A stretch of 64,000 nt of DNA, taken from positions 124,001 through 188,000 of the forward strand of contig NZ_CANTZW010000002.1 in NCBI RefSeq assembly GCF_947855115.1. The letters are read 5' to 3'. A model generated the notes under the pieces. That model was given only the letters and a program-made list of their open reading frames with translations, did no database searches and was not told the origin of the DNA. Of the stretch, positions 9,458-20,468 are shown piece after piece; positions within the stretch are counted from its first letter, which is position 1, and each line of letters begins with the position of its first letter. This DNA is from an uncultured Parabacteroides sp. (GTDB lineage Bacteria > Bacteroidota > Bacteroidia > Bacteroidales > Tannerellaceae). The translations under genes and the position numbers were made by a program.

Positions 9458-10867
9458 ATGTTTATTTTAATGCCTGTCATTTTTATCTTAGGAATCCTTG
9501 CTATAGCCTTGGAGGATAAGATCAAAATCAATAAAGCGGCCATCGCGTTGTTCATGGCCATCTCTATGTGGATGATATTGATGTTCGATGCTTACGATAT
9601 CTTCGTCGAACGCTCCAGTACGATCTTTCAGGAGTTCTTGACCCAGAATCCGGAGATGGCCGGCTTGCCTCCTCATGAGCAGTTCGTTAATTTCATATCG
9701 AACCGTGCGATTGTCTATCATTTGGGGAACGTATCGGAGACGCTTTTTTTCGTGATGTGCTCCATGTTGATCGTGGATATCGTGGATAAGCATGGCGGTT
9801 TCAGGGCGGTGACCGGCTATATCCGTACGCCTAACAAACGTAAGCTATTGTGGTATATAAGTTTGGCGACCTTTTTCTTCTCCGCTCTATTAGATAACTT
9901 GGCGGCCGCTATCGTGATCATGGCGGTGTTGCGCAAGCTGGTACCAGACCGTACGGATCGTTTGAAATATGCTTGTATGGTAATTATAGCGGCGAACGCC
10001 GGTGGCTCTTGGTCTCCTATCGGCGACGTGACGACGATCTTACTTTGGGTAGGGAAGAACATTTCGGCGATGCACCAGATCTCTCACGTGTTTATACCCG
10101 CCTTTATCAATATGCTGGTCCCGCTGACGATCGCTCATTTCTGGCTGTTCAAGAAAGGGGCCACTTTACGGGTGTTGAGCGAGGAGGAGCAAGGCGATGA
10201 GTACATACCGGAGATACCGAACCGCTCGCGCCGGGTGATCTTCGTGATCGGCGTGCTTTCCTTGGCGTTGGTACCCGTCTTCCAGATGTTGACGGACCTG
10301 CCGCCATTCCTGGGTGTATTGTTAGGTTTGGTGATCCTGTGGTTCTATACAGACCTTATGTATAGCAGGCTGCATATGCATGAGTCTCAAAAGCTCCGTA
10401 TCTCCCAGTTGTTGCCGAATATAGACTTGGCTACGATCTTCTTTTTCTTGGGTATCTTGATGGCCGTGGGAGCGCTGGAGACTTCCGGCCAGTTGGGTAT
10501 CATGTCCGCTTTCTTGGATAAGCATGTACACGAGCCGTATCTGATCAGTTTCGTGATCGGTGCCTTGTCCTCTTGCGTGGACAACGTTGCCTTGGTTGCC
10601 GCTACGATGGGTATGTACCCGATCGTGGAGCAGGCGGCTGGCCTATCGCCTTACGCCCAGTTCTTCATGGCAGACGGAGGTTTCTGGACTTTCTTGGCTT
10701 ATTGCGCCGTGACGGGTGGAAGCATGCTGATTATCGGCTCGGCCACGGGTGTGACGGTGATGGGATTGGAGAAGATTGATTTCATGTATTATACGAAACG
10801 GTTCTCTATATTGGCGTTGATCGGCTATTGCTGCGGCGCTGGCGTATATATGCTTTTATTTGCTTAA
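9458..10867 (+). CDS. nhaD: NhaD-type Na+/H+ antiporter
   Basis: Multi-TM; SALLDNLAAAIVIMAVLRKLVPDR, ANAGGSWSPIGDVTTILLW, SSCVDNVALVAATMGMY. Confidence 0.93.
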   Translation: MFILMPVIFILGILAIALEDKIKINKAAIALFMAISMWMILMFDAYDIFVERSSTIFQEFLTQNPEMAGLPPHEQFVNFISNRAIVYHLGNVSETLFFVMCSMLIVDIVDKHGGFRAVTGYIRTPNKRKLLWYISLATFFFSALLDNLAAAIVIMAVLRKLVPDRTDRLKYACMVIIAANAGGSWSPIGDVTTILLWVGKNISAMHQISHVFIPAFINMLVPLTIAHFWLFKKGATLRVLSEEEQGDEYIPEIPNRSRRVIFVIGVLSLALVPVFQMLTDLPPFLGVLLGLVILWFYTDLMYSRLHMHESQKLRISQLLPNIDLATIFFFLGILMAVGALETSGQLGIMSAFLDKHVHEPYLISFVIGALSSCVDNVALVAATMGMYPIVEQAAGLSPYAQFFMADGGFWTFLAYCAVTGGSMLIIGSATGVTVMGLEKIDFMYYTKRFSILALIGYCCGAGVYMLLFA

Positions 10868-10879
10868 AACTTTATTTAT

Positions 10880-12520
10880 ATGAAGAAGAATTGGATATTA
10901 TTAACCGCTTGCGCCGCCTTGTTATCGGGGGTAGAGGCGATTGCCTGCACCGGCTTGCTGGTGGGAAAGAAGGCTTCGACGGATGGTTCGGTGATGATTA
11001 GTTATGCGGCAGACTCGCATGTGTTGTATGGTGAGATGTATCGTTGGCCTGCCGCTACGTGGCCGAAGGGCGCTATGCTGGAGGTGAAGGAGTGGGATAC
11101 GGGGAAACCGTTGGGTAAGATCGCCCAGGTGGAGAAGACCTATTCCGTGGTGGGTAACATGAATGAGCATCAGGTGGCCATCACCGAGAGCACGTTCGGC
11201 GGGCGCCATGAATTGGTGGATACGACAGGTATCATGGATTACGGCAGCTTGATCTATATCGCTTTGCAACGTTCCAGATCGGCCCGCGAGGCGATCAAGG
11301 TCATGACAGACTTGGTAAAGGAATATGGTTATTACAGCAGTGGCGAGACGTTTTCTATTGCCGATAAGAACGAAGCTTGGGTGATGGAGATGATCGGTAA
11401 GGGACCGGGTAACAAGGGAGCCGTATGGGTGGCGATCCGTATCCCGGACGATTGTATCTCGGCGCATGCCAACCAGTCGCGTATCCAGCGGATCCCCTTC
11501 GACGACAAGGAGAATTGTATGTATTCGCCAGACGTGGTTTCTTTCGCTCGCGAGAAGGGATATTTCAAGGGTAAAGACGAGGATTTCAGTTTCGCCAAGG
11601 CTTATTGCCCGTATGATTTCAGCGCCTTGCGAGGATGTGAGGCCCGTGTATGGTCTTTTTTCCGCAAATATGACACGACGATGGATCGGTATGCGGATTT
11701 CATCAAGGGTGATCCTTCCAAGGAGCCGATGCCTTTGTACATCAAGCCGAATCGGAAGCTTTCCGTTCGCGATGTCCAAGATGGCATGCGCGACCATTAC
11801 GAGGGAACGGATCTGGATATGACGAAGGATGCCGGTGCCGGCTCGTACAAGGTTCCTTACCGTTGGCGGCCGATGACGTTCGAGGTGGATGGACAGGAAT
11901 ATACGAATGAGCGTGCCATCGCGACGCAACAAACGGGTTTCGTGATCGTTCCGCAAATGCGCGGCTGGTTGCCGGACGCTATCGGAGGTATCTTATGGTT
12001 TGCCGTGGACGATGCTGATATGGCGGTTTTCAACCCGGTATATTGTTCGGTAACGAATACCCCGGAGTGCTATCGGGTAGGTAATGGCGATATGCTGACT
12101 TTCTCGTGGACTTCCGCTTTCTGGATTCATAACTGGGTGGCTAATATGGCTTACCATAAATATAGTTTCATGATTCAGGATATCCGCAAGGTACAGCGGG
12201 AGCTGGAGGATGGCTATCAGGAGACTATCCCGGCTATCGATAAGGCGGCTCAGGAGTTGTATGCGAAAGACCCGGAGGAAGCGATCCGGTTCTTGACGTG
12301 GTATAGTACGACAAACGCCGATTCCGCTACCGCACGTTGGAAGCAGTTGGGTGAGTATTTGTTGGTTAAGTATATCGACGGAAACGTGAAGAAAGAGGAA
12401 AACGGACAGTTCAAGCGTAATCCGTACGGCCAGCCTGCCTCTCCCGATTTTCCCGGATATGACGAGGATTATTACCGCGGTATCGTGAAGAGTGCCGGCG
12501 ATCGACTGAGAGTGAAATAA
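10880..12520 (+). CDS. C69-family dipeptidase
   Basis: CTGLLVGKKASTDGSVMISYAADSH N-terminal nucleophile Cys; NEHQVAITEST. Confidence 0.92.
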   Translation: MKKNWILLTACAALLSGVEAIACTGLLVGKKASTDGSVMISYAADSHVLYGEMYRWPAATWPKGAMLEVKEWDTGKPLGKIAQVEKTYSVVGNMNEHQVAITESTFGGRHELVDTTGIMDYGSLIYIALQRSRSAREAIKVMTDLVKEYGYYSSGETFSIADKNEAWVMEMIGKGPGNKGAVWVAIRIPDDCISAHANQSRIQRIPFDDKENCMYSPDVVSFAREKGYFKGKDEDFSFAKAYCPYDFSALRGCEARVWSFFRKYDTTMDRYADFIKGDPSKEPMPLYIKPNRKLSVRDVQDGMRDHYEGTDLDMTKDAGAGSYKVPYRWRPMTFEVDGQEYTNERAIATQQTGFVIVPQMRGWLPDAIGGILWFAVDDADMAVFNPVYCSVTNTPECYRVGNGDMLTFSWTSAFWIHNWVANMAYHKYSFMIQDIRKVQRELEDGYQETIPAIDKAAQELYAKDPEEAIRFLTWYSTTNADSATARWKQLGEYLLVKYIDGNVKKEENGQFKRNPYGQPASPDFPGYDEDYYRGIVKSAGDRLRVK

Positions 12521-12563
12521 ATACCAATTATAATCTAATGTTAAACTAAACGAGAGAAAACGT

Positions 12564-13073
12564 ATGAGAAAGTTTGTAATGATGCTGATGTTAGCTGTTT
12601 TTAGCCTGGGAGTTTATGCGCAGACGTTTCAAGGGCAATCTGCCGTGGGTCTTAACATCGGTTATGGATTCGACTCAAAGAATGCTACGTTGGGAGTTGA
12701 TTATCGCTATTGTATCACGGATGCGGTACGTTTGAACCCGAGCTTAACTCATTTTGTGAAGAATAATGGTTTGAGTGCTTGGGCTATTGATTTGAATGCT
12801 CATTATGTGGTGAAATTGAGTGAGATGTTTGGTTTTTATCCATTAGCCGGTTTGAGCTTGGCTTTTTGGAATTTTGATGGAGGAAAATTAGATTTGGGAG
12901 AATATGGTAAGTATGAGCTTTCCGATTCGGCGACTCGTTTTGGTGTGAACGTCGGTTTAGGCGGTGAGGTTTATGCTACCGATAATCTTTCGATAGGATT
13001 GGAAGTGAAATATAATATCATCAAAGATTTCAATCAAGCCATATTGGGTGTCCGTGCGGGATATAGCTTCTAG
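12564..13073 (+). CDS. Small outer membrane beta-barrel protein
   Basis: Signal peptide then QSAVGLNIGYGFDSKN...VRAGYSF. Confidence 0.8.
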   Translation: MRKFVMMLMLAVFSLGVYAQTFQGQSAVGLNIGYGFDSKNATLGVDYRYCITDAVRLNPSLTHFVKNNGLSAWAIDLNAHYVVKLSEMFGFYPLAGLSLAFWNFDGGKLDLGEYGKYELSDSATRFGVNVGLGGEVYATDNLSIGLEVKYNIIKDFNQAILGVRAGYSF

Positions 13074-13096
13074 TGGAATCCCTTTATAGGTAACGC

Positions 13097-13204
13097 CAGT
13101 TTCCTCTAATAGAAACTTCAGTTTCTCCCTAATGAAACTGGCGTTTCTCCTAGAGGAAACTGAAGTTTTATTAGGGGAAAACTTTTGTTTTCTTTATAGG
13201 AAAT
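13097..13204. repeat. 22-bp periodic inverted-repeat array B (5 units) between convergent genes
   Basis: GTTTC/T at 13099, 13121, 13143, 13165, 13187; partner GAAAC/AAAAC/GAAAT at 13112, 13134, 13156, 13178, 13200. Confidence 0.9.
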
Positions 13205-13490
13205 TTTAAGAAACTGCAATAGCTTGATAATTAACTTTGTAGTTTAATGAATTTAGTTGACCGCATTCAGTCTAAAAAGTAAAAGGGATCGACCCGGTTT
13301 GTACTTGGCGATAAAACAGGTTGTTCCTTTTGTTGTTTATTGATGAAACAGGTTTACTCTACAATTATTTGTCAGTAGAAATACTCGAGTATCTTATCTC
13401 GTCTCGATAAATTATGAGAAAATACCGCATCGGTTTGCCATGCGGCTGGAGGTGCGAAGCCTTCAAAGAGCTTCTCACCCACGCCGTTCT

Positions 13491-14135
13491 TTACTCCTGC
13501 CACCTCAGGTAATCTTCGAATGTAGCCTTCTCTAAATTGGGGATTACCTCATATACTTTATCTCTCAAGGATTCTGCCGGATTCGTTGTACTTAACCCGA
13601 TGACACGCATACCTGCGTCGTTGCCGGACTGGATACCATAGAAAGAATCCTCGAATACGATACAATTCCCGGGGGATACGTTCAGGTCTTTCGCCGCCAA
13701 GAGATAGCACATCGGGTCGGGTTTGCCCTGGGTGATACGGTCTGCGGTCACTAAGGTATCGAACAGATTGTCCAGATGCAGGAGCCCGAAAGCCCTTTTT
13801 ACTTTTGCGTTGTCCGAGCTGGTCACCAAGCCTGTCTGTACGCCGTGCTCTTTCAGCATGCGGATGAACTCGATAGAGCCGGGCATGGGGGGCAAGGGCA
13901 TCGTCTTCTCGTACTCGGTGGATTCTTTTATCACCATCTGGCGAAACTCCTCCGTATATCCGGAAAAATATTTCTCCATAATATATGGCAGGGTCGTACC
14001 TTTTATAACTTCGGCGAAATTATCGATGCCCAGGCCGTAGCGTTTAGCCGCATCGTTCCAGAATAAATCGTAAATAGGTTCCGTATCCACTACTACGCCG
14101 TCAAAATCGAACAAGGCGGTCTTTAACTGTTTCAT
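13491..14135 (-). CDS. HAD-family phosphatase (beta-phosphoglucomutase-like)
   Basis: ALFDFDGVVVDTEPIYD; GLVTSSDNAKV; GKPDPMCYLLAAKDL; VFEDSFYGIQSG. Confidence 0.95.
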   Translation of the reverse strand: MKQLKTALFDFDGVVVDTEPIYDLFWNDAAKRYGLGIDNFAEVIKGTTLPYIMEKYFSGYTEEFRQMVIKESTEYEKTMPLPPMPGSIEFIRMLKEHGVQTGLVTSSDNAKVKRAFGLLHLDNLFDTLVTADRITQGKPDPMCYLLAAKDLNVSPGNCIVFEDSFYGIQSGNDAGMRVIGLSTTNPAESLRDKVYEVIPNLEKATFEDYLRWQE

Positions 14136-14174
14136 AGGATATTCATTTTATGTTCTTAAGCCGCGAAATTAATC

Positions 14175-15764
<1,590 letters not shown>

Positions 15765-15872
15765 TTACAAATAGAAAGTGAATCCAATAAAGAATATAAA
15801 TATTTGCGGAAAAAGATTTATCTTTGTGGACGCACACATCTTGATTTATACATTAATAAAAATAGATAAGAC

Positions 15873-16682
15873 ATGAGAACACTAGCAACTTGTACCGTTA
15901 TGGGGGCCATCATCCTTTGCGCCTGCGGTGGAAAAGGCACGCAAAACACGGAAGAAACGACAAAAGTAGAGACAACAGCCGTAGCTACGCCGGTAATTAA
16001 TCAATTGACCGACCAAGAGAAGGCCGAGGGCTGGGTACTCCTTTTCGACGGAAAGACTACGAATGGCTGGCGCGGGGCGCATAAAGACGCTTTCCCTGAT
16101 CACGGATGGATGGTGAGAGACGGTGAGCTGATCGTCCAGAAATCCGATGGCAGCGAATCTACGAACGGGGGAGATATCGTCACGGACGGTGAATATTCTG
16201 CCTTTGAGTTCAGCGTGGATTTTAAGATCACAGAAGGAGCCAACAGCGGTATCAAATATTTCGTGACCGAGCAGGAGAAACAAAAAGGTTCCGCTTACGG
16301 TTTGGAGTTTCAGATATTGGATGATGCCAAACATCCGGATGCCAAGCTTTACACCACTTTCCCCGGCAGTCGTACCCTTGGAAGCTTGTACGATCTGAAG
16401 AAGAGCGAGAATGTACGTTTCAACGGTGTGGGCGAGTGGAACACGGCCGTGGTGAAGGTATTCCCGAACAACCATGTGGAGCATTGGCTGAATGGCGTGA
16501 AGGTATTGGAATACGAGCGTGGCAGCAAGGATTTCCGCGATTTGGTAAAAGGAAGTAAATACGCCGATCCGTCTTATAGCTCGGGCGGCGCTTTCGGAGA
16601 GGCGCCAAAAGGACACCTCCTTCTGCAAGATCATGGAGATGAGGTAGCGTTCCGTAATATCAAGGTAAGGGAACTGAAATAG
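15873..16682 (+). CDS. DUF1080 (3-keto-disaccharide hydrolase-type) lipoprotein
   Basis: WVLLFDGKTTNGWRGAHKDAFPDHGWMVRDGEL; EFSVDFKITEGANSGIKYF; lipobox CACGG. Confidence 0.93.
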   Translation: MRTLATCTVMGAIILCACGGKGTQNTEETTKVETTAVATPVINQLTDQEKAEGWVLLFDGKTTNGWRGAHKDAFPDHGWMVRDGELIVQKSDGSESTNGGDIVTDGEYSAFEFSVDFKITEGANSGIKYFVTEQEKQKGSAYGLEFQILDDAKHPDAKLYTTFPGSRTLGSLYDLKKSENVRFNGVGEWNTAVVKVFPNNHVEHWLNGVKVLEYERGSKDFRDLVKGSKYADPSYSSGGAFGEAPKGHLLLQDHGDEVAFRNIKVRELK

Positions 16683-16788
16683 ATCGCTTCGCAAGTAATT
16701 TTTCATGGCAAAAGGGCACCGATTTAAAAAAAGTTATTACTTTGCGGCGAATTTCAGACTATTAACTTTAAGATAACAGACAAATACC

Positions 16789-18090
16789 ATGATTTGGAAC
16801 GAGACTATTGAATGTATGGACCGCGAGGAGATGCGGAAATTGCAGAGCTTGCGGTTGAAGAGGGTCGTTGAACACGCTTATCATAATTCCCCGTTTTATC
16901 GCAAGAAAATGCAAGAGATGGGTATTACCCCCGATGACGTGCAGACAATAGATGACATAACGAAATTACCCTTCACGGTAAAGCAAGACCTGCGTGATAA
17001 TTATCCTTTCGGCTTGATGGCCGTGCCGATGTCCGAGATCGTACGCTTGCACGCTTCCTCCGGAACGACGGGTAAACCTATCGTAGTGGGATATACCCGT
17101 AAGGACTTGGGTATCTGGGCCGAGGTAGTAGCTCGTTGCCTGACCGCCTACGGATTGACCCGGAACGACTCCGTGCAAGTGTCCTACGGCTACGGAATGT
17201 TCACCGGAGGTCTGGGCGCCCATTGCGGCGTGGAGAATATAGGAGGTACGGTAATCCCGATGAGCAGCGGCAACACCCAGAAGCAAATCCAGTTGATGCA
17301 CGACTTCGGGGCGAAGGGCTTGGCTTGTACGCCTTCGTATGCCTTGTATCTGGCAGAGACCATCCATCAGTCTGGTATTCCCTTGGAAGAGTTCCAATTG
17401 CGTGTCGGGGCTTTCGGTGCCGAGCCCTGGACGGAAAATATGCGTAAGGAATTGGAGGCTAAACTAAATATCAAGGCTTACGATATCTATGGCCTGACGG
17501 AGATCTGCGGGCCGGGTGTAGGAGGCGAGTGCGAGTGCCAGAACGGTACTCACTTATGGGAAGACCATTTCTTCCCCGAGATCGTAGACCCGAAGACCTT
17601 GCGGCCCGTAGAGCCGGGACAGGTAGGGGAGCTGGTGTTCACCACGCTTACGAAAGAAGGCATGCCGATGCTTCGTTACCGTACGCGCGACCTTACCTCG
17701 CTGACCTACGAGAAGTGCGCCTGTGGCCGTACGGCGGTCCGCATGGGACGTATTTTGGGTAGAAGCGACGATATGTTGATTATTCGCGGCGTAAATGTTT
17801 TCCCGTCTCAGGTAGAATCCGTAATTTTGGAGCTGCCGGAGTTCGAGGCGCACTACCTGATCGTGGTGGATCGTGTGAACAATACCGATACTTTCCAGAT
17901 ACAGGTGGAAGTTCGCCAGGAATACTACTCGGACGAGATAAACAAGATGATCGCCCTGAAGAAGAAGATCGCCTCCCGTATGCAGAGCGTGATCGGCTTG
18001 CAGCCGGACATCAAGATCGTGGAGCCGCGTAGTATAGAACGTAGCATGGGCAAGGCAAAGCACGTGATCGATAAACGAAAGTTAGTATAA
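16789..18090 (+). CDS. Phenylacetate-CoA ligase family protein
   Basis: LHASSGTTGKPIVVGYTRKDL; YDIYGLTEICGPGVGGEC; GRSDDMLIIRGVNVFPSQVE. Confidence 0.95.
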   Translation: MIWNETIECMDREEMRKLQSLRLKRVVEHAYHNSPFYRKKMQEMGITPDDVQTIDDITKLPFTVKQDLRDNYPFGLMAVPMSEIVRLHASSGTTGKPIVVGYTRKDLGIWAEVVARCLTAYGLTRNDSVQVSYGYGMFTGGLGAHCGVENIGGTVIPMSSGNTQKQIQLMHDFGAKGLACTPSYALYLAETIHQSGIPLEEFQLRVGAFGAEPWTENMRKELEAKLNIKAYDIYGLTEICGPGVGGECECQNGTHLWEDHFFPEIVDPKTLRPVEPGQVGELVFTTLTKEGMPMLRYRTRDLTSLTYEKCACGRTAVRMGRILGRSDDMLIIRGVNVFPSQVESVILELPEFEAHYLIVVDRVNNTDTFQIQVEVRQEYYSDEINKMIALKKKIASRMQSVIGLQPDIKIVEPRSIERSMGKAKHVIDKRKLV

Positions 18091-18110
18091 CCTCTAAAAG
18101 ATTAAGTACT

Positions 18111-18536
18111 ATGTTAATAAAACAATTATCAATCTTTCTGGAAAACAAGAAAGGTCGTTTTACGGAAGTCGCCAAGATATTGGGAGAGGCGGGAGTTAAT
18201 ATGTCTGCCTTCACGGTGGCCGAGAATTCCGACTTCGGTATTCTTCGCCTGATTGTCTCCGATACGGAGAAAGCGATCTCCGTGCTGCGTGAGAAGCTGT
18301 ATGCGGTAAGCGTGGCCGACGTGGTATGTTTGCATTGTCCCAACCAGCCGGGAGCTTTGGCTAAAGCGATGGATATCATCACCTCGGCGGGGATTTTTAT
18401 TGAATATATGTACGCTTTTTCCCAAGGCGACGCCGCTAACGTAATCATCCGTCCGGACGATATCAATAAGTGCGCGGAGGTTTTGAAAGCGAATAAATTG
18501 GAATTGATCGCGGCCAGCGATTTGTATAAGTTGTAA
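18111..18536 (+). CDS. Tandem ACT-domain protein
   Basis: QLSIFLENKKGRFTEVAKILGEAGVNMSAFTVA... and HCPNQPGALAKAMDIITSAGIFIEYMY. Confidence 0.92.
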   Translation: MLIKQLSIFLENKKGRFTEVAKILGEAGVNMSAFTVAENSDFGILRLIVSDTEKAISVLREKLYAVSVADVVCLHCPNQPGALAKAMDIITSAGIFIEYMYAFSQGDAANVIIRPDDINKCAEVLKANKLELIAASDLYKL

Positions 18537-18602
18537 ATATTAACGTTTTAGGTTTCGTTTATTCGCCCAAAAGCATTAATTTTGCACGCTAAAAGTATGT
18601 GA

Positions 18603-19412
18603 ATGAAAAAGGTTGTATTTTTACTGATGATGATGACAGTACTATTATCCTCTTGTGGAGAGTATAATAAGATACTGAAGAGCACGGATTACGAATTAAA
18701 ATATTCGTACGCGAAGAAATACTTCAACGCGAAGCAATACTCGAAATCCGCTACTCTGCTGGATGAACTGGTTACAATCTTTAAAGGAACAGCTTATGCC
18801 GAGGAGTCCTTGTACTTATTGGCACAAAGCTATTACGGTCAGAAAGATTATCAAACTGCTTCGCAATATTTCGAGACTTATTATACGACTTATCCAAAGG
18901 GTGAGTTTACGGAATTGTCTCGCTTCTACTCTGGTTACGGTTTGTATCTGGACTCTCCGGATCCTCGGTTAGATCAGTCGCAGACGTATAAGGCGATCGA
19001 GCAGTTGCAGCTTTATTTGGAGTATTATCCACAGAGCGAACGAGCCGAGGAAGCGCAGAACATCATGTTCGAGCTTCAGGAAAAATTGGCTTATAAGGAG
19101 TTGATGGCTACTCGCTTGTATTTCAATCTAGGAACTTATATGGGTAACAATTTCTTGTCGTGTGTGATTACCGCGCAGAACGCCTTGAAGAATTATCCGT
19201 ATTCCAAGTATCGCGAGGAATTCATGTTCCTTATCATCCGTGCGAAGTATGAGTTGGCGTTGGTATCCGTGGAAGAAAAGTTGCAGGGCCGTTACCGGGA
19301 TGTGGTCGATGAGTATTACAACTACATGAACGAATATCCGGAAGGTAACTACGTGAAGGAGGTAACGAAGTTCTATGACTACGCCAGCAAACGAATTACA
19401 GATGCATATTAA
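18603..19412 (+). CDS. bamD: Outer membrane protein assembly factor BamD
   Basis: Lipobox SSCGEYNKILKSTDYELKYSYAKKYF; TPR repeats. Confidence 0.94.
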   Translation: MKKVVFLLMMMTVLLSSCGEYNKILKSTDYELKYSYAKKYFNAKQYSKSATLLDELVTIFKGTAYAEESLYLLAQSYYGQKDYQTASQYFETYYTTYPKGEFTELSRFYSGYGLYLDSPDPRLDQSQTYKAIEQLQLYLEYYPQSERAEEAQNIMFELQEKLAYKELMATRLYFNLGTYMGNNFLSCVITAQNALKNYPYSKYREEFMFLIIRAKYELALVSVEEKLQGRYRDVVDEYYNYMNEYPEGNYVKEVTKFYDYASKRITDAY

Positions 19413-19436
19413 GCGAATTTAATCAATAAAACAAAA

Positions 19437-19769
19437 ATGGATTACAGAAAATCAAACGCTCCTACCAATACGGTAACCCGTGACATGATGAAGTTAAGTG
19501 AAGAAACGGGCAACGTATACGAGACTGTCGCTATCATTTCAAAACGGGCGAATCAGATTAGTGTTGAGATGAAACAAGATTTGGAGAAGAAGCTTCAGGA
19601 GTTCGCTTCTTACAATGACAATTTGGAGGAAGTCTTTGAAAACCGTGAGCAGATCGAGATCTCACGTTACTATGAGAAACTTCCGAAGTCAACGTTGATC
19701 GCGGCTCAAGAATATGAGGAAGGCAAGATTTATTATAAGAATCCTGCTAAAGAGAAGAATAACTTTTAA
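19437..19769 (+). CDS. rpoZ: RNA polymerase omega subunit-like protein (Bacteroidota type)
   Basis: MDYRKSNAPTNTVTRDMMKLSEETGNVYETVAIISKRANQIS; immediately downstream of bamD. Confidence 0.8.
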   Translation: MDYRKSNAPTNTVTRDMMKLSEETGNVYETVAIISKRANQISVEMKQDLEKKLQEFASYNDNLEEVFENREQIEISRYYEKLPKSTLIAAQEYEEGKIYYKNPAKEKNNF

Positions 19770-19908
19770 ACAGCTAGCAGTTGAGGGCTGACAATTAAGA
19801 TAGGATATAATGGACAATTCGATGTTATCGGACAATTGTCCATTTTCTTTTGTGTTTGTCCTCTTTTAACTGTTGGTTGTCCATTGTCAACTATCAACTA
19901 GAAAGATC

Positions 19909-20370
19909 ATGCTACAAAGAATACAAACTGTTTACTTGCTGGTTATCGTGGTGCTTACGGTCGCGACCTTATTCTTGCCATTGGCCGTGTTGCAACAAGG
20001 AGATGCCCTCTTCTCGTTCGACGCTAGTGGATTGAGCACGATGATCGGTGAGCCGGAACTACTATATCCGGCATGGGGCTTGTTTGCCTTGACCGCTATT
20101 ATCGCTATCATTGCCTTGGTGACGATTTTCTTATATAAGAAAAGAATCCTGCAAATCCGTCTTTGCGTATTCAACGCATTGCTGATGTTGGGATTTTATG
20201 GTTTCTTCGCCTTCTTGATCTATTCTCTGAAAGGAGACATGGAAGGAGCTAGCGTAAGCGTGAAGATCGCTCTTTCCTTCCCGTTGGTCAACCTGATCTT
20301 GGATTACTTGGCGATTCGTAATATCGGGGCTGATGAGGCACTGGTACGATCGCTCGATCGTCTGCGTTAA
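19909..20370 (+). CDS. DUF4293-like membrane protein
   Basis: MLQRIQTVYLLVIVVLTVATLFLPLAV; 4 TM; internal ATG at 19909. Confidence 0.8.
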   Translation: MLQRIQTVYLLVIVVLTVATLFLPLAVLQQGDALFSFDASGLSTMIGEPELLYPAWGLFALTAIIAIIALVTIFLYKKRILQIRLCVFNALLMLGFYGFFAFLIYSLKGDMEGASVSVKIALSFPLVNLILDYLAIRNIGADEALVRSLDRLR

Positions 20371-20394
20371 TATCCCGGAGGTATCCTAACGTAT

Positions 20395-20429
20395 AGGGGC
20401 CGGTTCTTGAACTACTCAAGGGCCGGCCT
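20395..20429. terminator. Hairpin between convergent genes
   Basis: AGGGGCCGGTTCTTGA-actac-TCAAGGGCCGGCCT. Confidence 0.55.
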
Positions 20430-20468
20430 CTATATATTTTATAGATCGTTTCGAGAAATGAGCGTCGG

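Noticed and set aside
10922-11956. 344-aa antisense ORF within the dipeptidase gene
   Set aside because: Low-complexity Arg/His/Ile-rich composition typical of antisense reading of a real gene; no family features.
13097-13204. Considered a CRISPR array or simple tandem repeat
   Set aside because: Unit is 22 bp with a degenerate loop, no constant repeat of CRISPR length, no unique 30-bp spacers and no cas genes nearby.
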